Shown here in pieces: positions 6,992 through 12,650 of a stretch of DNA of 15,632 nt (the stretch's first letter is position 1; the number at the start of each line of letters is the position of its first letter). The translations under genes and the position numbers were made by a program. The stretch comes from an uncultured Campylobacter sp. (GTDB taxonomy: Bacteria; Campylobacterota; Campylobacteria; Campylobacterales; Campylobacteraceae), in contig CAAHEJ010000021.1 of assembly GCA_900772495.1 (NCBI GenBank), positions 1 to 15,632 of the forward strand, in the 5' to 3' direction. The notes below the pieces were generated by a model. It had not been told where the DNA came from. It did no database searches and saw only the letters and a program-made list of their open reading frames with translations.

Positions 6992-7543
6992 ATGAATATC
7001 GTGCTTATAGGCTCTTCAACAGGCGGTCCAAACCAGCTTAAATTTTTGCTTAATGACATTGATTTTAGCAACGCTTGCGTCATCATCGCCCAGCATATGA
7101 GCGCGAATTTTATCCCGTCCTTTGTGAGACAATTTAACCAAGAAGCAAAGGCTGAGGTGATTTTAGCAGGCGATAATGAGCTTTTAATGCAGGGCAAAAT
7201 TTACATTTGTCAGCAAAATAGCGTTTTTGGCGGGCTTTTAAATATAAGTTTGAATTTTAGCCCCGAAAAAACGACTTTCAACCCAAACATAAATTTACTT
7301 TTCAACTCCGCCCTAAACATAGCCCACACGAACAACATTTTAGCGATTTTACTCACGGGTATGGCAGATGACGGGGCGGCGGGGCTTTTCGAGCTTTATA
7401 AAAAGGGCGTTAAGTGCGTGTGCGAAAACGAAAAAGACTGCGTTGTCTTTGGTATGCCCAAAAAGGCTATCGAGCTAAACCCAAAACTACGGGCTTTGAG
7501 CCTAAATGAAATCAAAAAAGAAATTCTTAAATTCATCGAGTAA
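6992..7543 (+). CDS. cheB: Protein-glutamate methylesterase CheB, catalytic domain only
   Basis: Removes methyl groups from, and deamidates, chemoreceptor glutamates to reset chemotaxis. The catalytic triad is visible: S9 in GSSTGG (7-12), H35 in AQHM (33-36) and D127 in TGMADDG (122-128). The protein is only 183 residues because it lacks the N-terminal receiver domain of enteric CheB, so CheA phosphorylation cannot activate it in the classical way; Campylobacter CheB is known to be built like this. The start at 6992 is chosen over an upstream in-frame ATG at 6965 because AAGGA (6980-6984) lies 7 nt before it and the active-site strand begins immediately. cheR follows after 9 nt. Confidence 0.95.
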   Translation: MNIVLIGSSTGGPNQLKFLLNDIDFSNACVIIAQHMSANFIPSFVRQFNQEAKAEVILAGDNELLMQGKIYICQQNSVFGGLLNISLNFSPEKTTFNPNINLLFNSALNIAHTNNILAILLTGMADDGAAGLFELYKKGVKCVCENEKDCVVFGMPKKAIELNPKLRALSLNEIKKEILKFIE

Positions 7544-7552
7544 GGGGACAAA

Positions 7553-8347
7553 ATGGACAAAATCACGCCAAATTCAAGCGAATTTTTGCAATTTATCAAA
7601 ATCATCAACGACTTGTGCGGGGTTGATTTGAGCGAAAAACGCAACTTTTTAGAGAGCAAATGGGACAGCTTTATCAAAGGCGAGCTTCATCTTGTTGATT
7701 TTAGGGAATTTCTTATGAGATTAAACTTTGACAAAGCAGTGCGGCAAGCCACTTTGGACTTTATCACCGTCAATGAAACCTACTTTTATAGGGAACTAGC
7801 CCAACTCAAACAAGCCGCCTTTTACCTTAAAAGCTTGGAAAAACCAGCTAGCGTGCTGTGTGCGCCTTGTGCGAGTGGCGAAGAAGTGTATAGTTTTGCC
7901 ATACTTTTAGCCTTAAATGGCGTGCAAAGCGTGCATATAACGGGCATTGACATAAATCAAAAAGCCATAGAAAAGGCAAAAACAGCCAAATACTCAGGCA
8001 GAAGCCTGAAAAACCTACCAGAAAGCGAGAAAAAACGCTTTTTCTATCAGCAAAATGACATTTATGAAGTGAAAAAAAGCGAGCTTTGCCATTGTCGTTT
8101 CGAGCTTTGCAATGTCTTTGATGAAAAGTTTTTAAAACTTGGCAAATTTGACATAATTTTTTCGCGCAATATGATGATATATTTTGACTACGAATCGCGC
8201 TTGCAGCTTTTGGAGCGCTTTTATCAAATCTCAAACCCAGAATGCCGCCTTTATATCGGCAACTCCGACTTAGTGCCAGCTGAAAATCTCCATTTTTCAA
8301 GGGTAAGCGCACCAAACGGAGGGACTTATTATCAGCGAAATTTTTAA
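7553..8347 (+). CDS. cheR: Chemotaxis protein methyltransferase CheR
   Basis: S-adenosylmethionine-dependent methyltransferase that adds methyl esters to chemoreceptor glutamates, opposing CheB. An N-terminal helical domain (about 1-75) leads to the VNETYFYRE motif (73-81); the SAM-binding loop is CAPCASGEEVYS (103-114), followed by the acidic GIDIN (131-135) and SRNMMIYF (204-211), matching the CheR pattern CRNVLIYF. The length of 264 is typical, and there is no TPR or receiver extension. AGGGGA precedes the start by 5 nt. The pairing with cheB indicates one adaptation unit. The C-terminal receptor-pentapeptide-binding subdomain appears present but short. Confidence 0.95.
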   Translation: MDKITPNSSEFLQFIKIINDLCGVDLSEKRNFLESKWDSFIKGELHLVDFREFLMRLNFDKAVRQATLDFITVNETYFYRELAQLKQAAFYLKSLEKPASVLCAPCASGEEVYSFAILLALNGVQSVHITGIDINQKAIEKAKTAKYSGRSLKNLPESEKKRFFYQQNDIYEVKKSELCHCRFELCNVFDEKFLKLGKFDIIFSRNMMIYFDYESRLQLLERFYQISNPECRLYIGNSDLVPAENLHFSRVSAPNGGTYYQRNF

Positions 8348-8362
8348 ATTTAGCTTGATTAA
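8345..8362 (+). repeat. 18-bp direct repeat, copy 1 (at the cheR stop)
   Basis: The string taaatttagcttgattaa begins exactly at the TAA stop of cheR. An identical copy begins at the TAA stop of the 36-codon gene at 10142-10159. Confidence 0.8.
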
Positions 8363-8376
8363 AAATTCACGCCAGC

Positions 8377-8404
8377 TTTCATTAACAAGCCACTTTTAAT
8401 GAAA
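8377..8404 (+). terminator. Hairpin downstream of cheR
   Basis: TTTCATTAA (8377-8385) and TTAATGAAA (8396-8404) are perfect 9-bp complements with a 10-nt loop. There is no T-run after it, so its role as transcription end of cheB-cheR is possible but unproven. Confidence 0.35.
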
Positions 8405-8478
8405 ACAGCGTGGCAAAACAAATTTGCATAGCTTAAAATAAAACTCAAATTTAACTTTATAAATTTACATTTTTATAG

Positions 8479-8484
8479 TAGAAT
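8479..8484 (+). promoter_or_regulatory. Candidate -10 box of prs
   Basis: TAGAAT, within tatagtagaattttgg and preceded by T-rich DNA, lies 34 bp before the prs start. No -35 is apparent. Confidence 0.4.
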
Positions 8485-8518
8485 TTTGGCGTTTTACTTA
8501 CTTAAACAAAGGTTTTTT

Positions 8519-9448
8519 ATGCGTGGATATAAGGTGTTTTCGGGTTCGGCGAATTTAGAATTTGCCAAAAAGGTGTCAAAATATCTCTCACTGCCGCTTT
8601 CAAATGCGGGCATTAAGCGGTTTAGCGATGGTGAAATCAGCGTGCAAATCGATGAAAGCGTGCGTGGCAAAGATGTCTTCATAGTGCAAAGCACCTGTGC
8701 GCCGACAAATGACAACCTAATGGAGCTTTTAATCCTTACAGACGCGCTTCGCCGTAGCAGTGCAAACTCCATAACAGCGATAATGCCATACTTTGGCTAC
8801 GCTAGACAAGACAGAAAAGCTAACCCACGCGTGCCGATAAGTGCTAAACTCGTGGCAAACCTTATGGAAACGGCGGGCATCGACAGAGTCGCCACGATAG
8901 ATTTGCACGCTGGGCAAATTCAAGGTTTTTTCGACATACCTGTGGATAACCTTTACGGGAGCATAGTTTTTAACGATTACATACAAAACAAGCATTTCAA
9001 AAACCCCATCATCGCAAGCCCCGACATAGGCGGCATCGCGCGGGCTAGAAGCGTGGCTAAAAAGCTGGGGCTTGACATAGTCATCGTGGATAAGCGGCGC
9101 GAAAAGGCAAACGAAAGCGAAGTGATGAATGTCATCGGCGATGTGGCGGGCAAGGAAGTGATATTAGTCGATGACATAGTCGATACCGCTGGCACCATCG
9201 TCAAAGCCGCTGAGGTGTTTAAGCAAAAGGGCGCAAACTGCGTCATCGCTTGCTGCACGCACGCCGTGCTGAGCGGTCCAGCGTATGAGCGCGTGGAAAG
9301 TGGGGCTTTGGACGAACTCATCGTAACGGACACCATACCGCTCAAACGGCAAAGCCAATTTGTCAAGGTTTTAAGCGTGGCGCCGATTTTTGCTGAGGTT
9401 ATCCGCCGCGTGTATCACAACGAAAGCGTGAATTCGCTGTTTGTGTGA
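8519..9448 (+). CDS. prs: Ribose-phosphate pyrophosphokinase (PRPP synthetase)
   Basis: Makes phosphoribosyl pyrophosphate from ribose 5-phosphate and ATP for purine, pyrimidine, NAD, histidine and tryptophan synthesis. Visible motifs are FSDGEI (35-40), the ATP-binding segment YFGYARQDRK (91-100), the catalytic H130 in DLHAGQIQGFF (128-138), the flexible-loop DKRR (191-194) and the PRPP loop VDDIVDTAGT (217-226). The start at 8519 is preferred to an in-frame ATG at 8486 because the family begins with a short GYKVFSGSANLE strand and AAAGG (8508-8512) is close; the length is then 309, normal for class I enzymes. It appears to stand alone between the chemotaxis pair and the small-gene cluster. 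Confidence 0.96.
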   Translation: MRGYKVFSGSANLEFAKKVSKYLSLPLSNAGIKRFSDGEISVQIDESVRGKDVFIVQSTCAPTNDNLMELLILTDALRRSSANSITAIMPYFGYARQDRKANPRVPISAKLVANLMETAGIDRVATIDLHAGQIQGFFDIPVDNLYGSIVFNDYIQNKHFKNPIIASPDIGGIARARSVAKKLGLDIVIVDKRREKANESEVMNVIGDVAGKEVILVDDIVDTAGTIVKAAEVFKQKGANCVIACCTHAVLSGPAYERVESGALDELIVTDTIPLKRQSQFVKVLSVAPIFAEVIRRVYHNESVNSLFV

Positions 9449-9551
9449 GCGTTTTTTAAATTTATCAATGTGTGTTTGGTTTTAAATTTACAAAATTCAT
9501 TTGCAAAATGTGCGAAATTTAAACGCCTTGTAAATCAAGCCTTTTGGGCAA

Positions 9552-9557
9552 TAAAAT
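9552..9557 (+). promoter_or_regulatory. Candidate -10 box of the small lipoprotein gene
   Basis: TAAAAT lies 48 bp before the ATG at 9606, in the 157-bp gap after prs. With a start near 9564, the leader would contain the hairpin 9573-9603. Confidence 0.3.
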
Positions 9558-9572
9558 TTAAGAATTTTTGGC

Positions 9573-9603
9573 TTTGCCTTTCATTTAACTAAAAAAAGGC
9601 AAA
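9573..9603 (+). promoter_or_regulatory. Hairpin that masks the ribosome binding site of the lipoprotein gene
   Basis: TTTGCCTTT (9573-9581) is perfectly complementary to AAAGGCAAA (9595-9603) with a 13-nt loop. The right arm contains the only Shine-Dalgarno-like bases (AAAGG, 9595-9599), and the start codon follows 2 nt after the arm. If formed in the mRNA it would limit ribosome access; melting by heat, a protein or a small RNA could relieve it. Confidence 0.45.
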
Positions 9604-9605
9604 AG

Positions 9606-9737
9606 ATGAAAAAGTTAATTGCATTAGGGCTTTCAGCTATTGTTGCTAGTTTGTGTATTCTCACATTTAGTGGGTGTGGCGAAGAAAAAACCCCATACGA
9701 ACGACTACAAGAAGCAAAAGAAAAACATAAAAAATAA
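9606..9737 (+). CDS. Small putative lipoprotein (43 residues)
   Basis: Begins MKKLIALG, followed by a hydrophobic helix (about 4-22) and a lipobox-like FSGC with C24 as the probable lipidated cysteine; the mature part is only about 20 residues, acidic then strongly basic (EEKTPYERLQEAKEKHKK), a helical, highly charged tail. Phenylalanine at -3 of the lipobox is less common than leucine, but the signal-peptide pattern is otherwise good. A ribosome site AAAAGG lies 6 nt upstream, inside a hairpin. The ORF is short but opens in the strand and position of two further small membrane genes. Function is unknown. It could be compared with entericidin-like or other small lipoproteins, but I see no specific signature. 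Confidence 0.7.
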   Translation: MKKLIALGLSAIVASLCILTFSGCGEEKTPYERLQEAKEKHKK

Positions 9738-9763
9738 AAAAGACAACTAGCAATATATGACAT

Positions 9764-9794
9764 AATAAGCCTTAAATTTAGGACTTATTGTTTT
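9764..9794 (+). terminator. Possible terminator after the lipoprotein gene
   Basis: AATAAGCC (9764-9771) can pair with GG-A-CTTATT (9781-9789), with one bulged A and a 9-nt loop, followed by GTTTT (9790-9794). It overlaps the leader of the next gene, whose ribosome site begins at 9795, so partial readthrough would be needed for co-expression. Confidence 0.35.
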
Positions 9795-9805
9795 AAGGAT
9801 TGAAA

Positions 9806-10034
9806 TTGAGCAGAGAAAAGAAAGTTGAAAAGAGTTTAGACTTTTACAAAGGCATTTTTGTCGGTGTTTTTGCTATCACTCTGTGGTATGATAGCCTATC
9901 TCTTTGTATATGCTGACAATCTTTCTAGGCTCAAAATTTATCTTTTAATTGCTGGTATAGTGGCGGTTGCCGTGCTTGTTACGCTTGTTTTTTGCTTGTG
10001 TATCAAATACCTTGATGAGTTGGAGAAATTCTAA
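9806..10034 (+). pseudogene. Small two-helix membrane protein, interrupted by a +1 frameshift
   Basis: A TTG start at 9806 lies 6 nt after a good AAGGA (9795-9799). The frame reads MSREKKVEKSLDFYKGIFVGVFAI, then the open frame shifts by one base near 9878: staying in frame reaches TGA at 9914-9916 after 36 codons, while moving by one base continues as LCGMIAYLFVYADN, a second helix (LLIAGIVAVAVLVTLVFCLC) and the ending KYLDELEKF at TAA 10032-10034. Joined, the product is about 75 residues: a charged N-terminus, two membrane helices separated by a short loop, and a charged end. No homopolymer marks the break. It may be a true mutation or a sequencing error. The stop overlaps the next ATG (TAATG). 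Function is unknown. Confidence 0.65.
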
Positions 10035-10144
10035 TGGGAAATGTAGCTGTTATCATCTCTTTTGTAGCCTTTGTTGCTGTGGTAGGCGGCATTACTTATT
10101 TTGCCGTTAAAAATGCACCAAAAGAGCCACGAAAGCAAGCCTAA
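10034..10144 (+). CDS. 36-residue single-helix membrane protein
   Basis: ATG at 10034 overlaps the preceding stop as TAATG, which implies translational coupling. The product is MGNVAVIISFVAFVAVVGGI with TYFAVKNAPK following, then EPRKQA: one hydrophobic helix (about 4-26) with a short, positively charged C-terminal tail. No independent ribosome site is visible beyond GGAG (10022-10025). The hydrophobicity and coupling argue that it is a real gene, possibly a subunit that works with the two-helix protein. It ends 31 bp before the convergent thioesterase gene. I know no function. Confidence 0.6.
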   Translation: MGNVAVIISFVAFVAVVGGITYFAVKNAPKEPRKQA

Positions 10145-10159
10145 ATTTAGCTTGATTAA
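10142..10159 (+). repeat. 18-bp direct repeat, copy 2
   Basis: Identical to 8345-8362 and, like that copy, starting on a TAA stop codon (that of the 36-codon gene). Confidence 0.8.
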
Positions 10160-10192
10160 GGCAAGGCGCAAATGCTTATCTTAACTTGCCTT
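10158..10192. terminator. Hairpin between convergent genes, possible bidirectional transcription end
   Basis: AAGGCAAG (10158-10165) and CTTGCCTT (10185-10192) pair perfectly over 8 bp with a 19-nt loop. The right arm lies within the last codons of the leftward thioesterase gene. There is no clear T-run, so confidence is limited. Confidence 0.35.
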
Positions 10193-10571
10193 GTGAGCGA
10201 AACTCGTCAAGTGCGATTTTTTTGCCGTCTTTGTCAAGGCTCACAAAGGTAGCTTGGGCTTTTACGAAGTCTTTTTGTAGCAAAAAGCCCTTTTTGCCGA
10301 GCCTTTGAATGTCTATGCGTAAATTCAAATGTATAGCACTCTTGCCAAGCCGTGAAATTTCAGCATAGCAAAGCACATAATCGCCCACTAAAATGGGCTT
10401 TTGAAAGCAAATTTTGTCCATCGCTATGGTTACGCTGCGTTGCCCTGTGAGCTGCTTTACCGCCACGCCTGCGGCTAAATCAAGCTGTTTAAGCACCCAG
10501 CCAGCAGGGATTTGCCCGCTTTTGTCAATGTCGCTTGGCATAGCGATAGTCTTTATCAACGCTTCTTGCAT
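10176..10571 (-). CDS. Hotdog-fold acyl-CoA thioesterase, divergent YciA paralogue
   Basis: 131 residues with the YciA/BACH-type hotdog layout. MPSDIDKSGQIPAGWVLKQL (11-30) precedes the catalytic-type D31, and VTIAMDKICFQKPILVGD (47-64) is the family's central strand. Compared with its neighbour, the helix-leading motif GNIFGG is GQIPAG: the Asn, Phe and first Gly are replaced, which may change substrate or activity. It starts 3 nt after the neighbour's stop and has only a weak ribosome site, so it probably depends on translational coupling. The pair looks like a tandem duplication. The reaction would be hydrolysis of an acyl-CoA to free acid and CoA; the acyl chain is unknown. The upstream paralogue resembles the characterised C. 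jejuni hexameric thioesterase Cj0915. Confidence 0.85.
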   Translation of the reverse strand: MQEALIKTIAMPSDIDKSGQIPAGWVLKQLDLAAGVAVKQLTGQRSVTIAMDKICFQKPILVGDYVLCYAEISRLGKSAIHLNLRIDIQRLGKKGFLLQKDFVKAQATFVSLDKDGKKIALDEFRSQGKLR

Positions 10572-10574
10572 ACT

Positions 10575-11012
10575 CTAAAACCCGTGCAAGCGTTTCAGCT
10601 CGTCATCTATGGGCTTTTTATGCCCGTCTTTACTGACACTGACAAAGGTGAGTATAGCCGAAGTTACAGGCACACAGAGTGTCAAGCCCTCATCATTTAC
10701 TCTATCAGCGATAACTTCAACTTGTATCACCATAGAAGTGTTGCCAACGCTTAAAATTTGGGCATAGCAGCATATAATGTCGCCCACAAAAACAGGCTCT
10801 TTAAATACTACCTTATCCATAGCCACGGTTACAGCGCGTTCTGGGGCAAGCTCACGCGCTGCGATACTGCCCGCAAGGTCGATTTGCGACATAATCCAAC
10901 CGCCAAATATGTTGCCAGCGGGGTTTGTGTCGCTTGGCATAGCCAGAGTTTTGAGCTTTGGCTCGCCCATATCCTTGATAGGCACTTTATGAATCACTCG
11001 TTCATTAGACAT
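10575..11012 (-). CDS. Acyl-CoA thioesterase, YciA-type hotdog protein
   Basis: 145 residues. The signature MPSDTNPAGNIFGGWIMSQI (25-44) precedes D45 (in the family, the aspartate after this motif is catalytic), and VTVAMDKVVFKEPVFVGD (61-78) follows, the classical YciA arrangement. A strong AAGGAG ribosome site and a TATAAT box lie immediately upstream. YciA enzymes are hexamers in the cytoplasm that hydrolyse a broad range of acyl-CoAs. Residues 1-20 form a poorly conserved N-terminus. It is the first gene of a two-gene leftward unit with a divergent paralogue. The gene matches what I recall of C. jejuni Cj0915. Confidence 0.93.
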   Translation of the reverse strand: MSNERVIHKVPIKDMGEPKLKTLAMPSDTNPAGNIFGGWIMSQIDLAGSIAARELAPERAVTVAMDKVVFKEPVFVGDIICCYAQILSVGNTSMVIQVEVIADRVNDEGLTLCVPVTSAILTFVSVSKDGHKKPIDDELKRLHGF

Positions 11013-11033
11013 TTTTGCTCCTTTTTAAGGGAA

Positions 11034-11039
11034 ATTATA
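11034..11039 (-). promoter_or_regulatory. -10 box of the thioesterase pair
   Basis: Minus-strand TATAAT is a perfect -10. The start near 11027 leaves a leader of about 15 nt that is mostly the ribosome site AAGGAG. The -35 position carries only a poor match. Confidence 0.6.
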
Positions 11040-11164
11040 GTTAAATTTGAAAAACAAACGGACAAAAACGCCTAAAATTTACAAATTTCTTGCATTTAGC
11101 GTAAAAAAGCGAAACTAGCGGGCGTTGCAAGCGAATTTTTGCCCCGAATTTACCCATAAATTCA

Positions 11165-11185
11165 GCAAATTTTTAAAAAATTTGC
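11165..11185. repeat. Perfect 21-bp palindrome between divergent thioesterase and hup genes
   Basis: GCAAATTTTT (11165-11174), one central A, and AAAAATTTGC (11176-11185). It lies 20 bp upstream of the hup -35 box and could be an operator or an HU-type bent site. It is not near enough to either gene's end to be a terminator. Confidence 0.5.
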
Positions 11186-11204
11186 AAAAAAGTATGAAAA
11201 ACCC

Positions 11205-11233
11205 TTGATTTCAAAAATAAAATGTGCTACAAT
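11205..11233 (+). promoter_or_regulatory. hup promoter
   Basis: TTGATT (11205-11210), 17 nt, then TACAAT (11228-11233) with an extended TG at 11225-11226. The start near 11240 leaves a leader of about 26 nt ending in a strong AAAGGAG (11254-11260). Confidence 0.75.
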
Positions 11234-11265
11234 TAAGCCGTTTTATTTCAAACAAAGGAGTCGTT

Positions 11266-11565
11266 ATGACTAAAGCAGATTTTATCTCAAAGGTTGCCCA
11301 AAGTTCAGGGCTTACAAAGAAGGACGCCACAGCTGCTACCGATGCAGTGGTTGCTACTATCACTGATGTTCTCACAAAAGGCGATAGCATCAGTTTCATC
11401 GGCTTTGGCACATTCTCAACAGCTAAGAGAGCTGCTAGAACAGCACGCGTTCCAAGCACAGGCAAGACTATCAATGTCCCTGCGACTAAGGTTGCTAAAT
11501 TCAAAGTTGGCAAAAACCTTAAAGAAGCAGTTGCCACAGGCAAGGTTACTAAAAAGAAAAAATAA
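11266..11565 (+). CDS. hup: DNA-binding protein HU
   Basis: Small basic nucleoid protein that bends DNA as a dimer and shapes chromosome and gene expression. The fold is clear: helices 1-38, GFGTFSTAKRAART (46-59), then the DNA-grasping arm with VPSTGKTINVPA (62-73), where P63 is the residue that intercalates in the minor groove, and FKVGKNLKEAV (79-89). It has 99 residues, about nine more than E. coli HU, because of a basic tail (ATGKVTKKKK). The start at 11266 is chosen over an in-frame ATG at 11224 because AAAGGAG (11254-11260) lies 5 nt before it and the upstream codons overlap the promoter. It is monocistronic, with promoter and terminator. Confidence 0.97.
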   Translation: MTKADFISKVAQSSGLTKKDATAATDAVVATITDVLTKGDSISFIGFGTFSTAKRAARTARVPSTGKTINVPATKVAKFKVGKNLKEAVATGKVTKKKK

Positions 11566-11577
11566 TTTTTCTTTTTT

Positions 11578-11604
11578 AAGGCTAGGTTTTGCCTAGCCTT
11601 TTCT
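11578..11604 (+). terminator. Rho-independent terminator of hup
   Basis: AAGGCTAGG (11578-11586), loop TTTTG, CCTAGCCTT (11592-11600): a 9-bp perfect stem followed by TTCT and preceded by a T-rich stretch. Position 12 nt after the stop fits a dedicated hup terminator. Confidence 0.85.
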
Positions 11605-11700
11605 CCGCTTTTTTTGAATTTTTCACTTTTAAATTCACGCCTTTTTGAATTCCACATTTTGAATTCACGCTTTTTTTGTTTTTCGTTTAAATTTTTTCTC

Positions 11701-11706
11701 TATAAT
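11701..11706 (+). promoter_or_regulatory. -10 box of cysM
   Basis: TATAAT, preceded by a T-rich stretch and no recognisable -35, a common epsilonproteobacterial layout. The start near 11713 leaves about 25 nt of leader with AAAGGAG. Confidence 0.65.
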
Positions 11707-11738
11707 TTCATACAGAATTTATCCACAAAGGAGAAAAA

Positions 11739-12650
11739 ATGCAAGTTTATGACAACATTAACCAAATCATCGGCAAGACGCCACTCGTGCGTTTAAAGGG
11801 CTTTGGAGAGAATTTGTATGGCAAATGCGAGTTCTTAAATCCTAGCCATTCTATCAAAGACAGAGCCGCTTATGCGATGATAAAAAAGGCGTTAGATGAA
11901 GCTCAAATCAACAAAGACACGACCATCATCGAATGCACCAGCGGCAATATGGGCATTTCACTAGCGATGATATGCGCTACTTTGGGGCTTAAAATCATAC
12001 TCACAATGCCTGAGTCAATGAGCATTGAAAGGCGCAAAATGATGGCGTTTTTTGGCGCAAAACTCGAACTCACCCCAGCCAGCGAGGGTATGAAAGGCGC
12101 TTACGAGCGGGCTTTGGCTTTGCATAAAGAGCTAAAAAACTCATTTATCCCAAGTCAGTTTGAGAATTTAGCCAACAAATTCACCCATAGAGAAAATACT
12201 GCTGTGGAAATTCTAAACGATTTAGACGGAAAGATTGATTATTTTGTCGCGGGCTTTGGCACAAGCGGCACGATAAGCGGCGTGGGCGAGGTGCTGAAAG
12301 AAAAATTTGCAGATAAGGTTAAAATCATCGCGGTAGAACCAGCCGCATCGCCACTTCTTAGCGAGGGCAAGGCGGGCGGACACAAAATTCAAGGCATAGG
12401 AGCGAATTTTATCCCTAAAATCCTTAACCAAAGCGTGATTGACGAAATTCAAACCATCAGCAACGAAGATGCCATCGCTACTGCAAGAGAACTTGCCCTT
12501 AAAAATGGCTTAATGGTAGGCATTTCAAGCGGAGCAAATGTCTTTATAGCCAGCAAGATAGCCAAAGCAAACCCCGATAAAATCATCGTTACGATGCTTA
12601 ACGACACAGCCGAACGCTATCTTTCCACAGATTTATTTGCTGGAATTTAA
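11739..12650 (+). CDS. cysM: Cysteine synthase, CysM-type PLP enzyme
   Basis: Pyridoxal-phosphate enzyme making cysteine from O-acetylserine and sulfide (CysM types may also take thiosulfate). K40 in NPSHSIKDR (34-42) is the PLP lysine, GFGTSGTISG (172-181) holds the cofactor phosphate, and GISSGANV near residue 262 and the ending NDTAERYLSTDLF are family marks. The substrate loop TSGNMG (67-72) has M71 where most members have threonine. Length 303 is normal. A strong AAAGGAG (11728-11734) precedes the ATG. The last 18 bp overlap the end of the convergent SCO gene. I recall the hup-cysM order from C. jejuni, where CysM is the main cysteine synthase. Confidence 0.93.
   Translation: MQVYDNINQIIGKTPLVRLKGFGENLYGKCEFLNPSHSIKDRAAYAMIKKALDEAQINKDTTIIECTSGNMGISLAMICATLGLKIILTMPESMSIERRKMMAFFGAKLELTPASEGMKGAYERALALHKELKNSFIPSQFENLANKFTHRENTAVEILNDLDGKIDYFVAGFGTSGTISGVGEVLKEKFADKVKIIAVEPAASPLLSEGKAGGHKIQGIGANFIPKILNQSVIDEIQTISNEDAIATARELALKNGLMVGISSGANVFIASKIAKANPDKIIVTMLNDTAERYLSTDLFAGI

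Noticed and set aside
7848..8315. 155-codon minus-strand frame inside cheR
   Set aside because: Antisense to the SAM-binding domain of CheR; Arg/Cys/His-rich shadow without a start signal.
9449..9526. GCGTTTTTTAAATTT near 9449 and AAATTTAAACGC near 9515 as a hairpin
   Set aside because: The arms are imperfect and more than 50 nt apart, so chance pairing in AT-rich DNA is likely.
9581..9763. 60-codon minus-strand frame over the small lipoprotein
   Set aside because: The plus strand has a ribosome site, signal peptide and lipobox; the minus frame has none of these.
11224..11265. N-terminal extension of HU from the ATG at 11224
   Set aside because: It would begin inside the promoter (TACAAT at 11228-11233), and the strong ribosome site points to 11266.
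11600..11700. Repeated gaattcacgc-like and T-rich stretches before cysM, considered as a repeat array
   Set aside because: Copies are short, uneven and not regularly spaced; ordinary low-complexity AT-rich DNA explains them. No CRISPR-like structure exists anywhere in the window.
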